A DNA stretch of 64,000 bases from Aurelia coerulea (GCA_039566865.1 CM076943.1:18159501-18223500); one strand, 5' to 3'. Positions 46,801 through 53,155 are shown, numbered from the stretch's first letter. Made by a program: numbers and translations. Notes: generated from the letters alone by a model not told the origin.

Positions 46801-48410
46801 GAACATAGCTCGACACATGGTGTTAAATATTAATGACTTCGCAGCGTTAAAGTTAAAAGAATGGTTGGTGAGAATGAACCAACTTTAATGAATGAACCAG
46901 CATGCAGGGAATAGAGTTCTTTTAAACTAGGGGCTTTTTTACCAAGAGTATGATTTACAGGTTGCAGCAGCTCAAGAAAACTGCTTTGTGATGACTGCTT
47001 CAAAACGCTTCTACTTTGATGCCGTATCAAATATGCGTGATTTAGTTAAACGCCCCTGGCCTTTATACAGTATTCGAAAAATCACTTGGAAATTATGGGC
47101 GTTTGGGGGGCTTCAAAATGCAGCTTACACGTATTTTTTTATAAGAAACTGAGGTCCGGGACTGGTAGGCAGTTTCTTAAATTTTTGGACCATTTTGCTA
47201 ACAAAAATTTCTCACTTGTTTCTTATAACAGGATTGGATTGAGACAATAAGAAATATTACATTCTTTGTTGTTACTCAGAGTTTCACGCTATACGTGTTT
47301 CTTATATTTTTAATAATGGAAGTGCAGAGTTAATTTAGCTTTGTTAAGAAGGCTCGCAATTTACTTTGTAAGATCTCAAAACAAGTAGATATAATAATTC
47401 GCACTCAAAATAATGTCCAAACAGTTGCTGCACAATGTCAAAACATTTTGAGGGCGATCGGAAAATTAATACTGCAAATTACAAATGTTCTTAGCTTTTA
47501 AATTCAGGTAGGGTTGTTTCTTAACTTTTGAAAAATTGAGCCTACTGTTTCTTATGAGAGAAACAAATACGTGTATTCTGCAAATTCGGATCACATGCTT
47601 TTCAAATTTTTGATTGATAAATTGGCCGACCAAAGAAAATTACAGCTCTTGAATGGCAAAGGGTAACAGACAGTTGTTGGTAACTTGCTCAAAAGCAAAC
47701 ATAAGTTTCGAATCTCAGGGCCGTAGCAAACAATAGAGAACAACACACCCAATTAATGCTTGTGCTTGCACAATTGTTTTCAGAATTACCGCGGGAGGGG
47801 TGGGGCGGCGCTTCCTACGGGCCTGCAAATCTTTAAAAAGTTTCCTGTGAAATTCTATTATCTATTTGTTTTTCAATATTTTCAGAAATGGGGTGTTTTT
47901 CTCCTTTTTAAAGAATTGAAGAGAAATGTTGAAAGAAACTTTGAACCATCGTAATTTCTAAACTCTTTGACGAAATATAAAATAATATTAAAGACAACCC
48001 GGGAGTTAACAAAACATAAAATGATTTTTATCATAAGTTACTTTGGGGTATTTGTATAATATAAATTCACACACATTTGCTATGTTTTTCGTCGTATTGC
48101 GGTATTTCTGCCTACAAATTTACTCTTTAGGGGTCTCTGGTTTCAGCTTTTGCACAAACGTGAACTTCAAAAGCTTGAAGCTTCGCGAATATTCAGGGTA
48201 TTTGCAAGGTTCTGATGGTTAGATTTGATTGTAGATCTTAGGGATAGGGTTATCCTACCACGGAGATTGTCCATCACATCGTTATTTTTGTCACTTCGAA
48301 ACTTTTGGGGACACACTGTATATTTCTACTTTGTAATTGTTTTACAGGCGTGCTTCCTTGGATATGAACTTGCAATGAGATTCTTAAACTGGGTGTTACC
48401 GAACTTCTAG
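22727..48410 (+). CDS. SLC25A20: Mitochondrial carnitine/acylcarnitine carrier, complete 11-exon gene
   Basis: Exchanges acylcarnitines for carnitine across the inner mitochondrial membrane so that fatty acids reach matrix beta-oxidation. Eleven exons total 942 nt including the stop, about 313 residues (human CACT has 301). Three tandem carrier repeats are seen: [14 protein letters not shown] (exons 1-2), [13 protein letters not shown] (exons 4-5, characteristic of CACT) and [11 protein letters not shown] (exon 8). Loop motifs GLYKGM, GIYKGT and ALFRG follow each. [15 protein letters not shown] closes helix 6. All junctions are GT-AG and keep frame. The start ATG at 22727 gives a short acidic head ([19 protein letters not shown]) before the first helix, with no cleavable presequence, as usual for this family. 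Oddity: the third signature has G where nearly all carriers have P. Introns span 25 kb and are full of transposons. Confidence 0.93.
22871..24756 (+). other. Copy 2 intron 1
   Basis: No coding content. A degenerate inverted pair (CCAAGTTGGAAAACTTGCAT near 23465 and GCATGTTTTCCAACCTGG near 23682) bounds a short AT-rich unit. A G-run sits at 23741-23750. Confidence 0.5.
24757..24837 (+). CDS. SLC25A20: Carrier copy 2, exon 2
   Basis: 27 codons, [20 protein letters not shown] then KKTVAKE, between a CATTTTGCAG acceptor and a GTATGA donor. First matrix loop; DCxxKTxxxE is typical of CACT. Confidence 0.93.
24990..26406 (+). pseudogene. Decayed PLE GIY-YIG end, split by a MITE
   Basis: Several short frames in 24990-25385 align in order with the PLE C-terminal region: [10 protein letters not shown], then CKLC-x-MYLQS-like, then [24 protein letters not shown]. 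After the MITE at 25400-26289 the same gene resumes at 26300-26406 as [27 protein letters not shown] and a stop. Many frameshifts; this is an old copy from a different PLE lineage than that at 1-4917. It lies in intron 2 of copy 2, same strand. Confidence 0.78.
25400..26289. mobile_element. piggyBac-type MITE (TTAACCCTAT), copy 2
   Basis: TTAACCCTATTACTACCGGG at the left and CCGGTAGTAATAGGGTTAA at the right, with TTAA on both sides. A long G-run, GCAAAGTGC and a C-run make a strong hairpin near the left end; a C-run is at 26260-26272. It interrupts the decayed PLE above. Confidence 0.87.
26721..27315. mobile_element. TA-flanked foldback (ACTGGGTGCGCC)
   Basis: Ends TACTGGGTGCGCCAAAATAA and TTATTTTGAAGCACCCCGTA. 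The arms are about 200 bases, including CGGTCCAGTGTACGATTTAT, with a central palindromic core around 27010. Relatives lie at 30470-31300 and about 32150-32325. Confidence 0.82.
27587..27639. mobile_element. Tiny hAT-like MITE (53 bp)
   Basis: TIRs TAGCCTGCGTGCAGA and TCTGCACGCAGGCTA, flanked by GAACATTC (27579-27586) and GAACGTTC (27640-27647), an 8-bp duplication with one change. It shares TIRs with the 76-bp palindrome at 52710-52785. Confidence 0.82.
28106..28233 (+). CDS. SLC25A20: Carrier copy 2, exon 3
   Basis: Encodes [20 protein letters not shown] and the rest of helix 2 ([13 protein letters not shown]), with a TTCTTATAG acceptor and a GTAAGA donor; ends in phase 2. Confidence 0.93.
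28310..30022. repeat. Giant foldback, about 650-bp arms
   Basis: The left arm starts TGGCACAGTGATCCAG and the right arm ends CTGGATCACTGTGCC. The arms (about 28310-28970 and 29370-30022) match at high but imperfect identity across ATTTCATATGGTTGTTTACA, CGCTTGCAAGCCTTAGCGAC and other blocks. The centre is about 400 bases. No transposase. It sits in intron 3. Confidence 0.85.
30470..31300. repeat. Split relative of the TGGGTGCGCC foldback
   Basis: Left arm about 30478-30720 (CTGGACCGATTTTGAAGATT) and right arm about 31020-31300 (inverse, ending TTATTTTGCGCACCCA). About 290 unrelated bases (30725-31015) sit between them. The left terminus is lost. Confidence 0.7.
31769..31800 (-). ncRNA. Hammerhead-like motif, GAAACGTT class (left arm, degenerate)
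   Basis: On the minus strand: CACAC, then CTGGTGA (A6 to G, expected to inactivate), stem II GAGC-AAA-GCTC, GAAACGTT. The inverted partner of the motif in the right arm. Confidence 0.5.
31951..31990 (+). ncRNA. Hammerhead-like motif, GAAACGTT class (right arm)
   Basis: Core CTGATGA (31957-31963), perfect stem II GAGC-AAA-GCTC, core GAAA (31976-31979), then self-complementary stem III ACGT and T17. Stem I is poorly paired here (2-3 bp), so activity is doubtful. Same architecture as 53812-53845. Confidence 0.6.
32028..32517 (+). other. End of copy 2 intron 3
   Basis: Includes a diverged right end of the TGGGTGCGCC-type repeat (about 32150-32325, GGTGCACCCA). Otherwise nothing recognised. Confidence 0.5.
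32518..32608 (+). CDS. SLC25A20: Carrier copy 2, exon 4
   Basis: Helix 3 and the second signature: [20 protein letters not shown] then CLLQ. CTTTTTAG acceptor, GTTGGA donor. The [10 protein letters not shown] string is the best single marker for a carnitine/acylcarnitine carrier. Confidence 0.94.
32609..33360 (+). other. Copy 2 intron 4
   Basis: No repeat termini, coding frame or RNA gene recognised; the cleanest intron of the gene. Confidence 0.5.
33361..33487 (+). CDS. SLC25A20: Carrier copy 2, exon 5
   Basis: Encodes [20 protein letters not shown] and [20 protein letters not shown], the second matrix loop. TCTTTAG acceptor, GTAATC donor, ends in phase 1. Confidence 0.93.
33721..33813. 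repeat. Small palindromic element
   Basis: Arms GGACTTGCTACAAGTCTC and GAGACTTGTAGCAAGTCC around a CT-rich centre; about 93 bp in intron 5. Confidence 0.75.
34163..34236 (-). other. tRNA-like sequence (tRNA pseudogene or SINE head)
   Basis: On the minus strand a 7-bp acceptor pairing (GCCACTG with CGGTGGT, wobbles included), a good D arm (GTCT...AGAC) with A-box TGGTCTAGTAGTGGTTA, and B-box GGTTCGATTCC. The anticodon stem and T stem have mismatches and position 33 is C, so it is unlikely to be a working tRNA. Confidence 0.6.
34328..34400 (+). CDS. SLC25A20: Carrier copy 2, exon 6
   Basis: Encodes [20 protein letters not shown] and PEGQ; 73 nt, as in copy 1. GTAG acceptor, GTGAGT donor. Confidence 0.92.
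34465..34755. mobile_element. TTAA MITE, family CTCCGTCGTC, decayed copy 3
   Basis: Left end TTAAATGGGTTCCATGGCTC, right end TTGGCGACGGAGCC followed by a C-run; the interior is collinear with 8322-8644. The right TTAA is lost. Confidence 0.7.
34756..36074 (+). other. Rest of copy 2 intron 6
   Basis: Nothing recognised. Short frames here show no domain or conserved pattern. Confidence 0.45.
36075..36115 (+). CDS. SLC25A20: Carrier copy 2, exon 7
   Basis: Encodes [15 protein letters not shown] across the flanking junctions; 41 nt. TATTCCAG acceptor, GTAAGT donor. Start of helix 5. Confidence 0.9.
36170..36775 (+). pseudogene. LINE ORF2 C-terminus (frameshifted 3' fragment)
   Basis: Starts in [20 protein letters not shown] and continues [14 protein letters not shown]...MFKTINNL; then, after a frameshift near 36400, [33 protein letters not shown] and CDCRLCK, with the stop at 36623-36625. 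This block closes ORF2 of many invertebrate, especially cnidarian, non-LTR retrotransposons. An AT-rich 3' end follows. 5'-truncated, in intron 7, same strand as the host gene. Confidence 0.85.
36776..37356 (+). other. Rest of copy 2 intron 7
   Basis: No feature recognised. Confidence 0.45.
37357..37425 (+). CDS. SLC25A20: Carrier copy 2, exon 8 (third signature, P to G)
   Basis: Encodes [20 protein letters not shown] and LQT; 69 nt. GTTTCAG acceptor, GTAATG donor. The signature reads G-P-D-T-L-K-S-R, so the helix-kinking proline is replaced by glycine, while copy 1 keeps it. Confidence 0.92.
37440..37490 (+). repeat. ATCA microsatellite
   Basis: AATCAATCAATCAATCAATC and a short imperfect extension just after the exon 8 donor. 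Confidence 0.85.
37673..37956. mobile_element. Tc1-like MITE with internal 21-bp triplication
   Basis: Ends TACAGTTAAGCCCGAAATTA and TAATTTCGGGCTTAACTGTA, TA duplicated, with the TIR extending to about 48 bases (TTCATACCTATGCCAAATT). The ends resemble Tc1-type TIRs (CAGTTGAAG...). Inside, ATTCTTACGAAGCCACAGTA is repeated three times (about 37815-37882). Confidence 0.82.
38146..38186 (-). ncRNA. PLE-type hammerhead ribozyme, solo copy
   Basis: Minus strand: CACACT, core CTGACGA, stem II GAC-ACAA-GTC, GAAA, GGCCTC, AGTGTG. Stem I is a perfect 6 bp; stem III is AGGCCT; cleavage is predicted after C at 38152. Same layout as 2790-2830 with a different stem II, and the upstream TTGTAAGTCACACT also matches. 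No PLE protein is nearby, so it is a solo pseudo-LTR remnant in intron 8. Confidence 0.85.
38473..38522 (+). CDS. SLC25A20: Carrier copy 2, exon 9
   Basis: Encodes [17 protein letters not shown]; 50 nt. TTATTACAG acceptor, GTAAGT donor. Third matrix loop (YPxGxRxVxxxx). Confidence 0.92.
38740..39055 (+). mobile_element. Possible tRNA-derived SINE
   Basis: Begins with an A-box-like TGGTTCTGTGGTAGCATGC and a B-box-like AGTTCGAGTCC at proper spacing, followed by a non-coding body to about 39055. No clear tail or target duplication was found, so the extent is approximate. Confidence 0.5.
39404..40468. mobile_element. TA-flanked TIR element (ACAGGGTGTCCC) with LINE insert
   Basis: TACAGGGTGTCCCAAAAAAA at the left and TTTTGGGACACCCTGTA at the right. 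The arms are long (AACTTTTGCATGATG paired with CATCATGCAAAAGTT), and inner blocks AAATGGCCGACCGCTGGTTT also occur inverted. No transposase. A LINE piece is inserted at 39849-40296. Confidence 0.85.
39849..40296 (-). pseudogene. LINE ORF2 3' fragment with target duplication
   Basis: The minus-strand frame reads [37 protein letters not shown] and [14 protein letters not shown], the typical C-terminus of RTE/Jockey-type ORF2. It ends in a (TATG)n tail. TGAACGTCATA flanks it on both sides (39838-39848 and 40297-40307), showing a 5'-truncated target-primed insertion. Confidence 0.9.
40469..41944 (+). other. Copy 2 intron 9, unassigned
   Basis: AT-rich, with no supported gene. A lone TTTAAAAGGGGCAGTT near 41090 could be an old TTAA MITE end. 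Confidence 0.4.
41945..42160 (+). mobile_element. LINE 3' end with CATA tail, copy 2
   Basis: ACCTCTAAGGGGACCATTAT, AAGGTCAATATGACC hairpin, ATGCTATCCCTGCCA, then AT-rich sequence and a short CATA tail; matches 17798-17980. It ends about 20 bases before exon 10. Confidence 0.65.
42179..42253 (+). CDS. SLC25A20: Carrier copy 2, exon 10
   Basis: Encodes [20 protein letters not shown] and FPANA; 75 nt. AAAATAG acceptor, GTAAGT donor. Confidence 0.93.
42355..42690. repeat. Diverged repeat with TACC(A/G) blocks
   Basis: Several inverted and direct blocks such as AAATTCTGAAAACGGTAGGC and CTTACCGTTCTGAGAATCTC. Related to about 21290-21680. Class unknown. Confidence 0.45.
42939..43872. mobile_element. 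TA-flanked TIR element with nested C-rich palindrome
   Basis: TACAGGGTGTCCCAAAACAA and TTTTTTGGGACACCCCGTA. The TIRs extend over CAAACGTCC/GACGTTTGG and ATAACGACAACATG/CATTATGTCGTTG. A related lone end lies at 48120-48322. No transposase. Confidence 0.82.
43462..43672. repeat. Palindromic insert with C-run
   Basis: TTGTTGGGGAGATGAGATAT pairs with ATATCGTCTCCCCAACAA, and GTGCAGTAGGTTAATGCTCA with TGAGCATTAACCTACTGCAC. A run of about 19 C lies in the left arm. Nested in the element above. Confidence 0.82.
43873..44869 (+). other. Copy 2 intron 10, first unassigned stretch
   Basis: No termini or coding frame recognised. A G-run is at 44279-44287. Confidence 0.4.
44870..45265. mobile_element. 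MITE rich in CGGGGGGGTTGGAA units
   Basis: TIRs GTACTCTCAAGTACCGAATA and TATTCGGTACTTGAGAGTAC, about 396 bp. Inside, GGGGGGGTTGGAA occurs five or six times. Potential G-quadruplex former. Class not clear. Confidence 0.78.
45694..46759. mobile_element. TA-flanked TIR element (ACCGGGTGAGTCA), outer
   Basis: TACCGGGTGAGTCAAAGAAC and GTTCACTTTTTTTACTCACC then CGGTA. Contains the GTGTCCC element at 45781-46327. Related to 15403-16036 by the first 15 bases. Confidence 0.78.
45781..46327. mobile_element. TA-flanked TIR element (ACCCGGTGTCCC), inner
   Basis: TACCCGGTGTCCCAAAAAAA and TTTTTTTGGGACACCCGGTA; 547 bp. It is the uninterrupted sister of 11956-13236, and shows what that element looked like before its two insertions. 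Confidence 0.85.
46861..48347 (+). other. Copy 2 intron 10, last part
   Basis: Holds one TATAAGAAAC MITE (listed) and a lone right end of the CAGGGTGTCCC family at about 48120-48322, homologous to 43680-43872. The final exon starts 25 bases after it. Otherwise unassigned. Confidence 0.5.
47126..47575. mobile_element. TATAAGAAAC MITE, copy 1
   Basis: Ends ACACGTATTTTTTTATAAGA and TCTTATGAGAGAAACAAATA then CGTGT. Blocks of TTTCTTA recur inside. Sister copies lie at 53156-53402 and 54927-55362. Confidence 0.7.
48348..48410 (+). CDS. SLC25A20: Carrier copy 2, terminal exon
   Basis: Encodes [20 protein letters not shown] and a TAG stop, after a TGTTTTACAG acceptor. FLGxExAMxFLNW matches the CACT C-terminus. 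Confidence 0.94.
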   Translation, partial: ACFLGYELAMRFLNWVLPNF

Positions 48411-49030
48411 AAAATTTCAGGTTATTCAATTTAATTTACTTGTATTTTTTACTAATGCATATCAATGGTGGTATTTATATTACTATTTCAGCGATGCTTT
48501 TGTAAGCTTAGGTATGTGGAATAATATTGTGTCACAAAAGGAAGTTATTCTCCTATTTGAATTGTCTCTCTTGTAGAAGCTGCACCAAGCCACTGGTCTC
48601 CAATCTTGTGGTCGGTTACTGCGCACAGCGCAACATAGCCAATCTTGTTTGGGATACTGCGAACTCCCCCTTTTGTAAATAACAATGGAGAAGACGTTAA
48701 CTCTGATTGGCTCGCTGATCAATTGAATGGGCGAAGATCTTGTGGACATGCGCATATTAACTAAGGAAAATCAAGGACGATGACCCTGAAATCGCTACTG
48801 CGCAGAATCCAAAGATCTTAGATGGTGGTCTGGCCCTTCCAGAGAAAATACGAGACTTTCACTGATGGGTGGGTGGATGGATGGATTGGCGACGGTTCTC
48901 TTCAACTAAGATCGCTTGTAATTATGGAACAGAAAGTCCGATTTCGACCAGGTATATTTTCACATCTAAGTTAGCCCTTGTCCTGGGCAATAAATGTTTA
49001 AAGAATAAATTTGCGAAGAAACGTCAATGA
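48411..49030 (+). other. SLC25A20: Probable 3' UTR of carrier copy 2
   Basis: No coding frame. Two AATAAA signals lie at 48989-48994 and 49004-49009, about 590 bases past the stop. Transcript evidence would be needed to fix the end. Confidence 0.45.
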
Positions 49031-49079
49031 ATAAAAATTGGAAAACACCCCACGTCTTCATTTGTGGTAACCGTGGCAT

Positions 49080-49143
49080 TAGCCTGTGAGCCGAAAAAAA
49101 AAATAGAAAAGACAGGCCGCCGTTCAGAGCCGTTCACAGGCTA
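49080..49143. mobile_element. Tiny hAT-like MITE (64 bp)
   Basis: TAGCCTGTGAGCCG and CGTTCACAGGCTA, flanked by CCGTGGCAT on both sides (49071-49079 and 49144-49152). An 8-9 bp duplication and TAG...CTA ends suggest hAT. It lies just past the likely 3' end of the carrier gene. Confidence 0.82.
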
Positions 49144-49482
49144 CCGTGGCATGGGCCATTGTTTCTTTTGTTTCTCGTTTATTTCGGAGTAAACCAAAAT
49201 GTGTTTGAAAATTTTCGACAACCTAACTTTCAAGCATATTGGACTGTTAGGTGCCCCTATAGACTCACGAAAAAGACAGACATTAGAGAAAAGAATTATT
49301 TTTAAACTGGACACACGTGTTCCGAAAGGACTTAACAAGCACTTTTCCTTTCTATGATTTTATTTCCTTTGCTTCTGAGCGTTCTATTTTCGCTTGTCTA
49401 ATTGTCTAATTCTTCCTTTACTTGATCGATCCTACCGTTCTACTTTCTTTTTCTATAATCTTCGCTTCTACTAAGTTCCTTT

Positions 49483-49517
49483 ACTACTGACGAAGGGCAC
49501 GGCCCGATACGTTTAGT
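49483..49517 (+). ncRNA. Hammerhead-like motif, GAAACGTT class (GATA variant)
   Basis: Stem I ACTA/TAGT, core CTGACGA, stem II GGGC-AC-GGCCC-type hairpin, then GATA instead of GAAA, CGTT. The core change should abolish cleavage, so this is a fossil. Confidence 0.55.
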
Positions 49518-51489
49518 TGCTATTTTCTATGGCGTTAGAAGTATTTTTTAGATTGAGATAATCAGGTTTTTTGCTAATCTTTGGGATACGCTGTGTTGTT
49601 TAATATCTTCAAGGCAATCATAATTGAAGGTATGATTATGAAAACTGTTTGTCACCGATACTGTAAATTGTTATCGCGATATGCATTAGTTGCATCTGCT
49701 TCACATATCAGCAATTTAACATGAATAATGAACTTGGTATTAAATACATTAACGCTTCTTATTTTATAAATATTACATGGAATCATTAGTTCAAGGGGGA
49801 TTATTTCGCATATTCCAAATGCCCTCCTTAGAAGAAGTAAGTTTCTAAAATTGTGTTCTCGTAGCATAGGTTCCATATCTTTAACTCGACGTAAAAAGGT
49901 GGGTGTAAAATTCAACGACCTATTTCTTCTGATTGAATGTGAAAGAAACTTTAGATACACATCTATAATTCTACCGTTGGACTTTCCAGAAATTTTGAAA
50001 GTTTTTCGAAATTACGGCGTATCTTACATTTCAACTCATTTGAGGATGTGACGTCATCAAATTTCTAAATCATAAACCAGATGAGTGAAAGACTTTTGCT
50101 TGATACCATTTTGTACGCATTCATAAACTATGGTTTTCTTCGAAATTGCTTCATGTTGCGTCAAATAGTGTAGAAATTACGATGGTTTTAAATTTTTTGA
50201 AAATTTTTCTTGAATCCTTGAAGAAGAAGAAAAACACTCTAATTCTGAAAATACTGAAGATTTCAGAAAAGTCCAACGGTAGAATTATAGAGAAATAGCT
50301 AAAGTTTCTCTGAAGTCATTCAGTTCAAAGAAATAGGCCACTCAATTTTACACCAGCCTTTTTGAAGATTTGGAACTTATGCTTGTTCTCGTAGACTTAT
50401 TATTTGAGTTTCTTGTTTTCCCGTGTTGTTGACTTGACTGACATTGCTTCGGTCACCAGAGACTCGTAATACTTCTCCGAAAACACAACCGTATTTGGTC
50501 CGTCGCCACAAGAATTTAGCGTTAACGAAAGTTAACGAAAGCCTAATGTAAAGGTGAAACCAATCTTTCACGAACGAAATGTTTTCAGTTCCTCCCTCAG
50601 TTACCGTAAATCATCGAGCAAGTCCCCATTTTCGAATACTCAAGTCCCCCTCCTTCGAATCAGCCCTCAACCTCACAACTAATTTTGATAAATAAGCCCC
50701 ATTGGGGTATCTGAATTCAACAAAGGGGTGAATTTTATACAAATTTGTACATTATTTGTCTTTTAATCAATTATATTGTCGTTATAGTTCAGTGTTACAT
50801 TTTGGAAGATGTAATTTCCTGTGAATTCTAGTTCAAAATGGATATATTTTCATTTTTCTCAATACCGTTATCAGCTAGAATTGCAGAATGCCATCAAACA
50901 TCTACAGTACCTTACTATTTAATAAATCCCCCCTCGAGAAAGCCCTCCTCCAATAGGCCCCTCTCCAAAAATTCATTTTGTGCAAATAAGCTCCCAGAGG
51001 CTTATAAGAAGATCTATGGTAGTGTAGCAACGCTGTTAGCAAACAACTTTGAAAGTAGGTCAGGGATTCATCTGCTTCATATTTTTGTCTCTTTTTCTTC
51101 ATTCTGCAATGCAGAGCAAAGCGTCTTCTTCTCCGGGTCGCTCTTTCTAATGCAGAAAAGGAAGGACATCATCAGACAAGGACAAGAGTGCAGGATTACT
51201 ATTAGATGGGCCTTTTGTTATTTTCATTTTTATGACAAACTTTGCAACATTCTCCTTCTCAAACAAGGCCATTTCCTTGTCTTTATTATCATTTTCAGAG
51301 GCAAAATTCACACGATGATTCTATCCTGTCCTGGCAGCATATATCCGAGCATATATCAACATTTTTTACCAAATTAATTTGGAAACCATACTAACTAATA
51401 ACATAGCTTATGTTTCAAGTGTTTTTTGATGTACTGGTAACTTTGGCCACAAATTCACAGATGTTTTCCTGAGTGTCCATGCGAATTTT
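49518..51489. other. Intergenic, unassigned with CCCC-rich repeat
   Basis: Around 50600-51010 a decayed repeat with AAGTCCCC, AAATAAGCCCC and CTCCCAGAGGCTTAT blocks. A 179-codon frame at 50838-51377 overlaps it and shows no protein-like pattern. Nothing else supported. Confidence 0.45.
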
Positions 51490-51921
51490 TCAGCTGCAAA
51501 AACCACAGAGATTAGTTGATTTCATAATCTCTACTGAAACCCCATAACTTGTTATCACGCAATCGTTTCCTTGTCCTAGAAGATTACTCCAGCTTTCATA
51601 TTTCGAGTTTTTTAATGATGTTATCCCACCAGAAGGAACCATGTGCTGTTTATTGTTCAACCTCGACAGGTCTTCGATTGGTCCAAGACAAGAAACACAG
51701 CAAGAAATAGGCAAATTTCCACCAATTTCTACATAGGGAGTCTCTCGCATATCCAATAAGTTTCCGAAAGGGATATCCACACTCAAAATTTCCAACGGAA
51801 GAAATTCATTTATAATCGTTTCCAGCCCTCTTACTATGACAAGAGTCCATTGTTCGGAGCATTGTTTGACAATTTGGTGCTCAATAAATTCATTCTTTCC
51901 TTGACGATCAACGATACTTAC

Positions 51922-52192
51922 CAAGACAGTAAATGTACTTCTCCCCCGTGACTTACCAAACGGGTTCCCTTCATCTCTTGCAGGAAATACAATGCTCCAT
52001 CTTTCCTAATTCTTATTCTTTGATGATACAATTCATCGAGGGTAACACCATAAGTCTCTTCATTGTATGAAATCGATTGGTCTTCGAGTGGAACACAACG
52101 AGGAAACTTTGCCTTTTTATCCCGTGACTTTCTGGAAGGGTTCCTTCGACTGTGCCATACAATGTACCAAAGGTATAGTACAGTAGTAAGTA
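51922..52192 (-). CDS. Candidate exon: membrane segment plus cytoplasmic stretch
   Basis: The minus-strand frame from a possible TTTAG acceptor (before 52192) reads LTTVLYLWYIVWHSRRNPSR, then a basic and acidic hydrophilic stretch (PLEDQSISYNEETYGVTLDE, LYFLQEMKGTRL) up to a GTAAGT donor at 51957, or a second GTAAGT after 51922. A hydrophobic segment followed by a positive stretch suggests a single-pass receptor's membrane exit, and a Tyr in NEETYG could be a docking site. I do not recognise the family and see no neighbouring exon for certain. A further 144-codon open frame lies at 51490-51924 in another frame. Confidence 0.33.
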
Positions 52193-52252
52193 CTAAAGGG
52201 GGTATTTGCCCAATTGAGATAAGTAATAGAGAGAAAGAAGAAAGGCTTCTCA

Positions 52253-52349
52253 TACCCTGGGTACCAGCCTCTCTAACATAAAAACAGAGAGTTCAGAGAG
52301 TTCTCGGTTTTATGTTATTATGTTAGAGAGTCTGGTACCCAGGGTAGGC
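52253..52349. repeat. Small palindrome (TACCCTGGGTACCAG)
   Basis: ATACCCTGGGTACCAGCCTC pairs with GAGTCTGGTACCCAGGGTA, and CTCTAACATAA with TTATGTTAGAG. A partial relative is at 52438-52459. Confidence 0.7.
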
Positions 52350-52709
52350 TTCTCATTGGTCAATTCCTACAATCGATGTCACCTTTTGACCAGAGCCAAT
52401 TTTCACTCCATTTTTCTTGTTATCATTTTTATTTTTGTTGGCTCTGGTACCTAGGGTAGTACCAACCATACTCCTGTCACCATCCTCTAAACGGGGTCTT
52501 AATCGTCGATAAATTCACTTGAATTGAATTGAATTGAATTGAAGAGCCATTGCAACCCAGGGTTCTTTGCGGACACTCTGAAATCTCAGACGGTCTAAAG
52601 ATCAAAAGCTGAAACCATGGGTCCACACTTCAATTGTTGAACTGATGCAAAAATTTCACTTCAGTCAGTCGAACCTTTTATCAGTTCAACCACTGGATCT
52701 ACAGTTTTC

Positions 52710-52785
52710 TAGCCTGCGCGCAGACTCTACACTACAAAAGGAAAAGTACTTTTCCTTTTGTAGTGTAGAGTCTGCGCGCAGGCTA
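52710..52785. mobile_element. Perfect 76-bp hAT-like palindrome
   Basis: Two 38-bp arms with no spacer and no mismatch, starting TAGCCTGCGCGCAGACTC. Flanked by CAGTTTTC at 52702-52709 and 52786-52793 (8-bp duplication). Same TIR family as 27587-27639. Confidence 0.88.
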
Positions 52786-53155
52786 CAGTTTTCGCGTTTG
52801 GGCCAAATTGATTTGCAGACGTTTGAAATTGTAGGTGCCCGCAAAAGATATTGGGTGACAATGTCTCCTTGAGATTGTTTCAGTTTATACACACGGGAAA
52901 ATTTCATTCGCCTTTCAGGCCTTGCTCCTCTTTATTTTCATTTCATTCATCATCCAGTCCATTCAGTGCTAACGTTAGCTGACTTTTGTTTATATGACAG
53001 CGTGTATGACAGTTGGAAAAGAGTAAAAGCATACATGCACGAGTGTCATATTGTGAGTTGGCGAAGGCGGTTGTTGTTTTTAAAATGAAAAGAAACCTTT
53101 TTGATGAGCAAAACGTAGAATAAACAAATTTATTTACTTGTTTAAATGCAAATGC

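Larger units (their letters stand above)
45598..46860. repeat. Inverted-repeat shell around two nested TIR elements
   Basis: TTAACTTAAACGCTGCGAAG at the left pairs with CTTCGCAGCGTTAAAGTTAA at the right; both arms are about 100 bases and carry TGTCGAGCTATGTTC. They directly abut the TA-flanked element at 45694-46759. Confidence 0.8.

Noticed and set aside
51160..51200. Another hammerhead from a TCATCAG (CTGATGA on the minus strand)
   Set aside because: No GAAA core strand follows at a suitable distance and no stem I pairing.
50838..51377. 179-codon plus-strand frame
   Set aside because: Low-complexity and cysteine/phenylalanine-rich without pattern, overlaps a decayed repeat, and has no splice or domain support.
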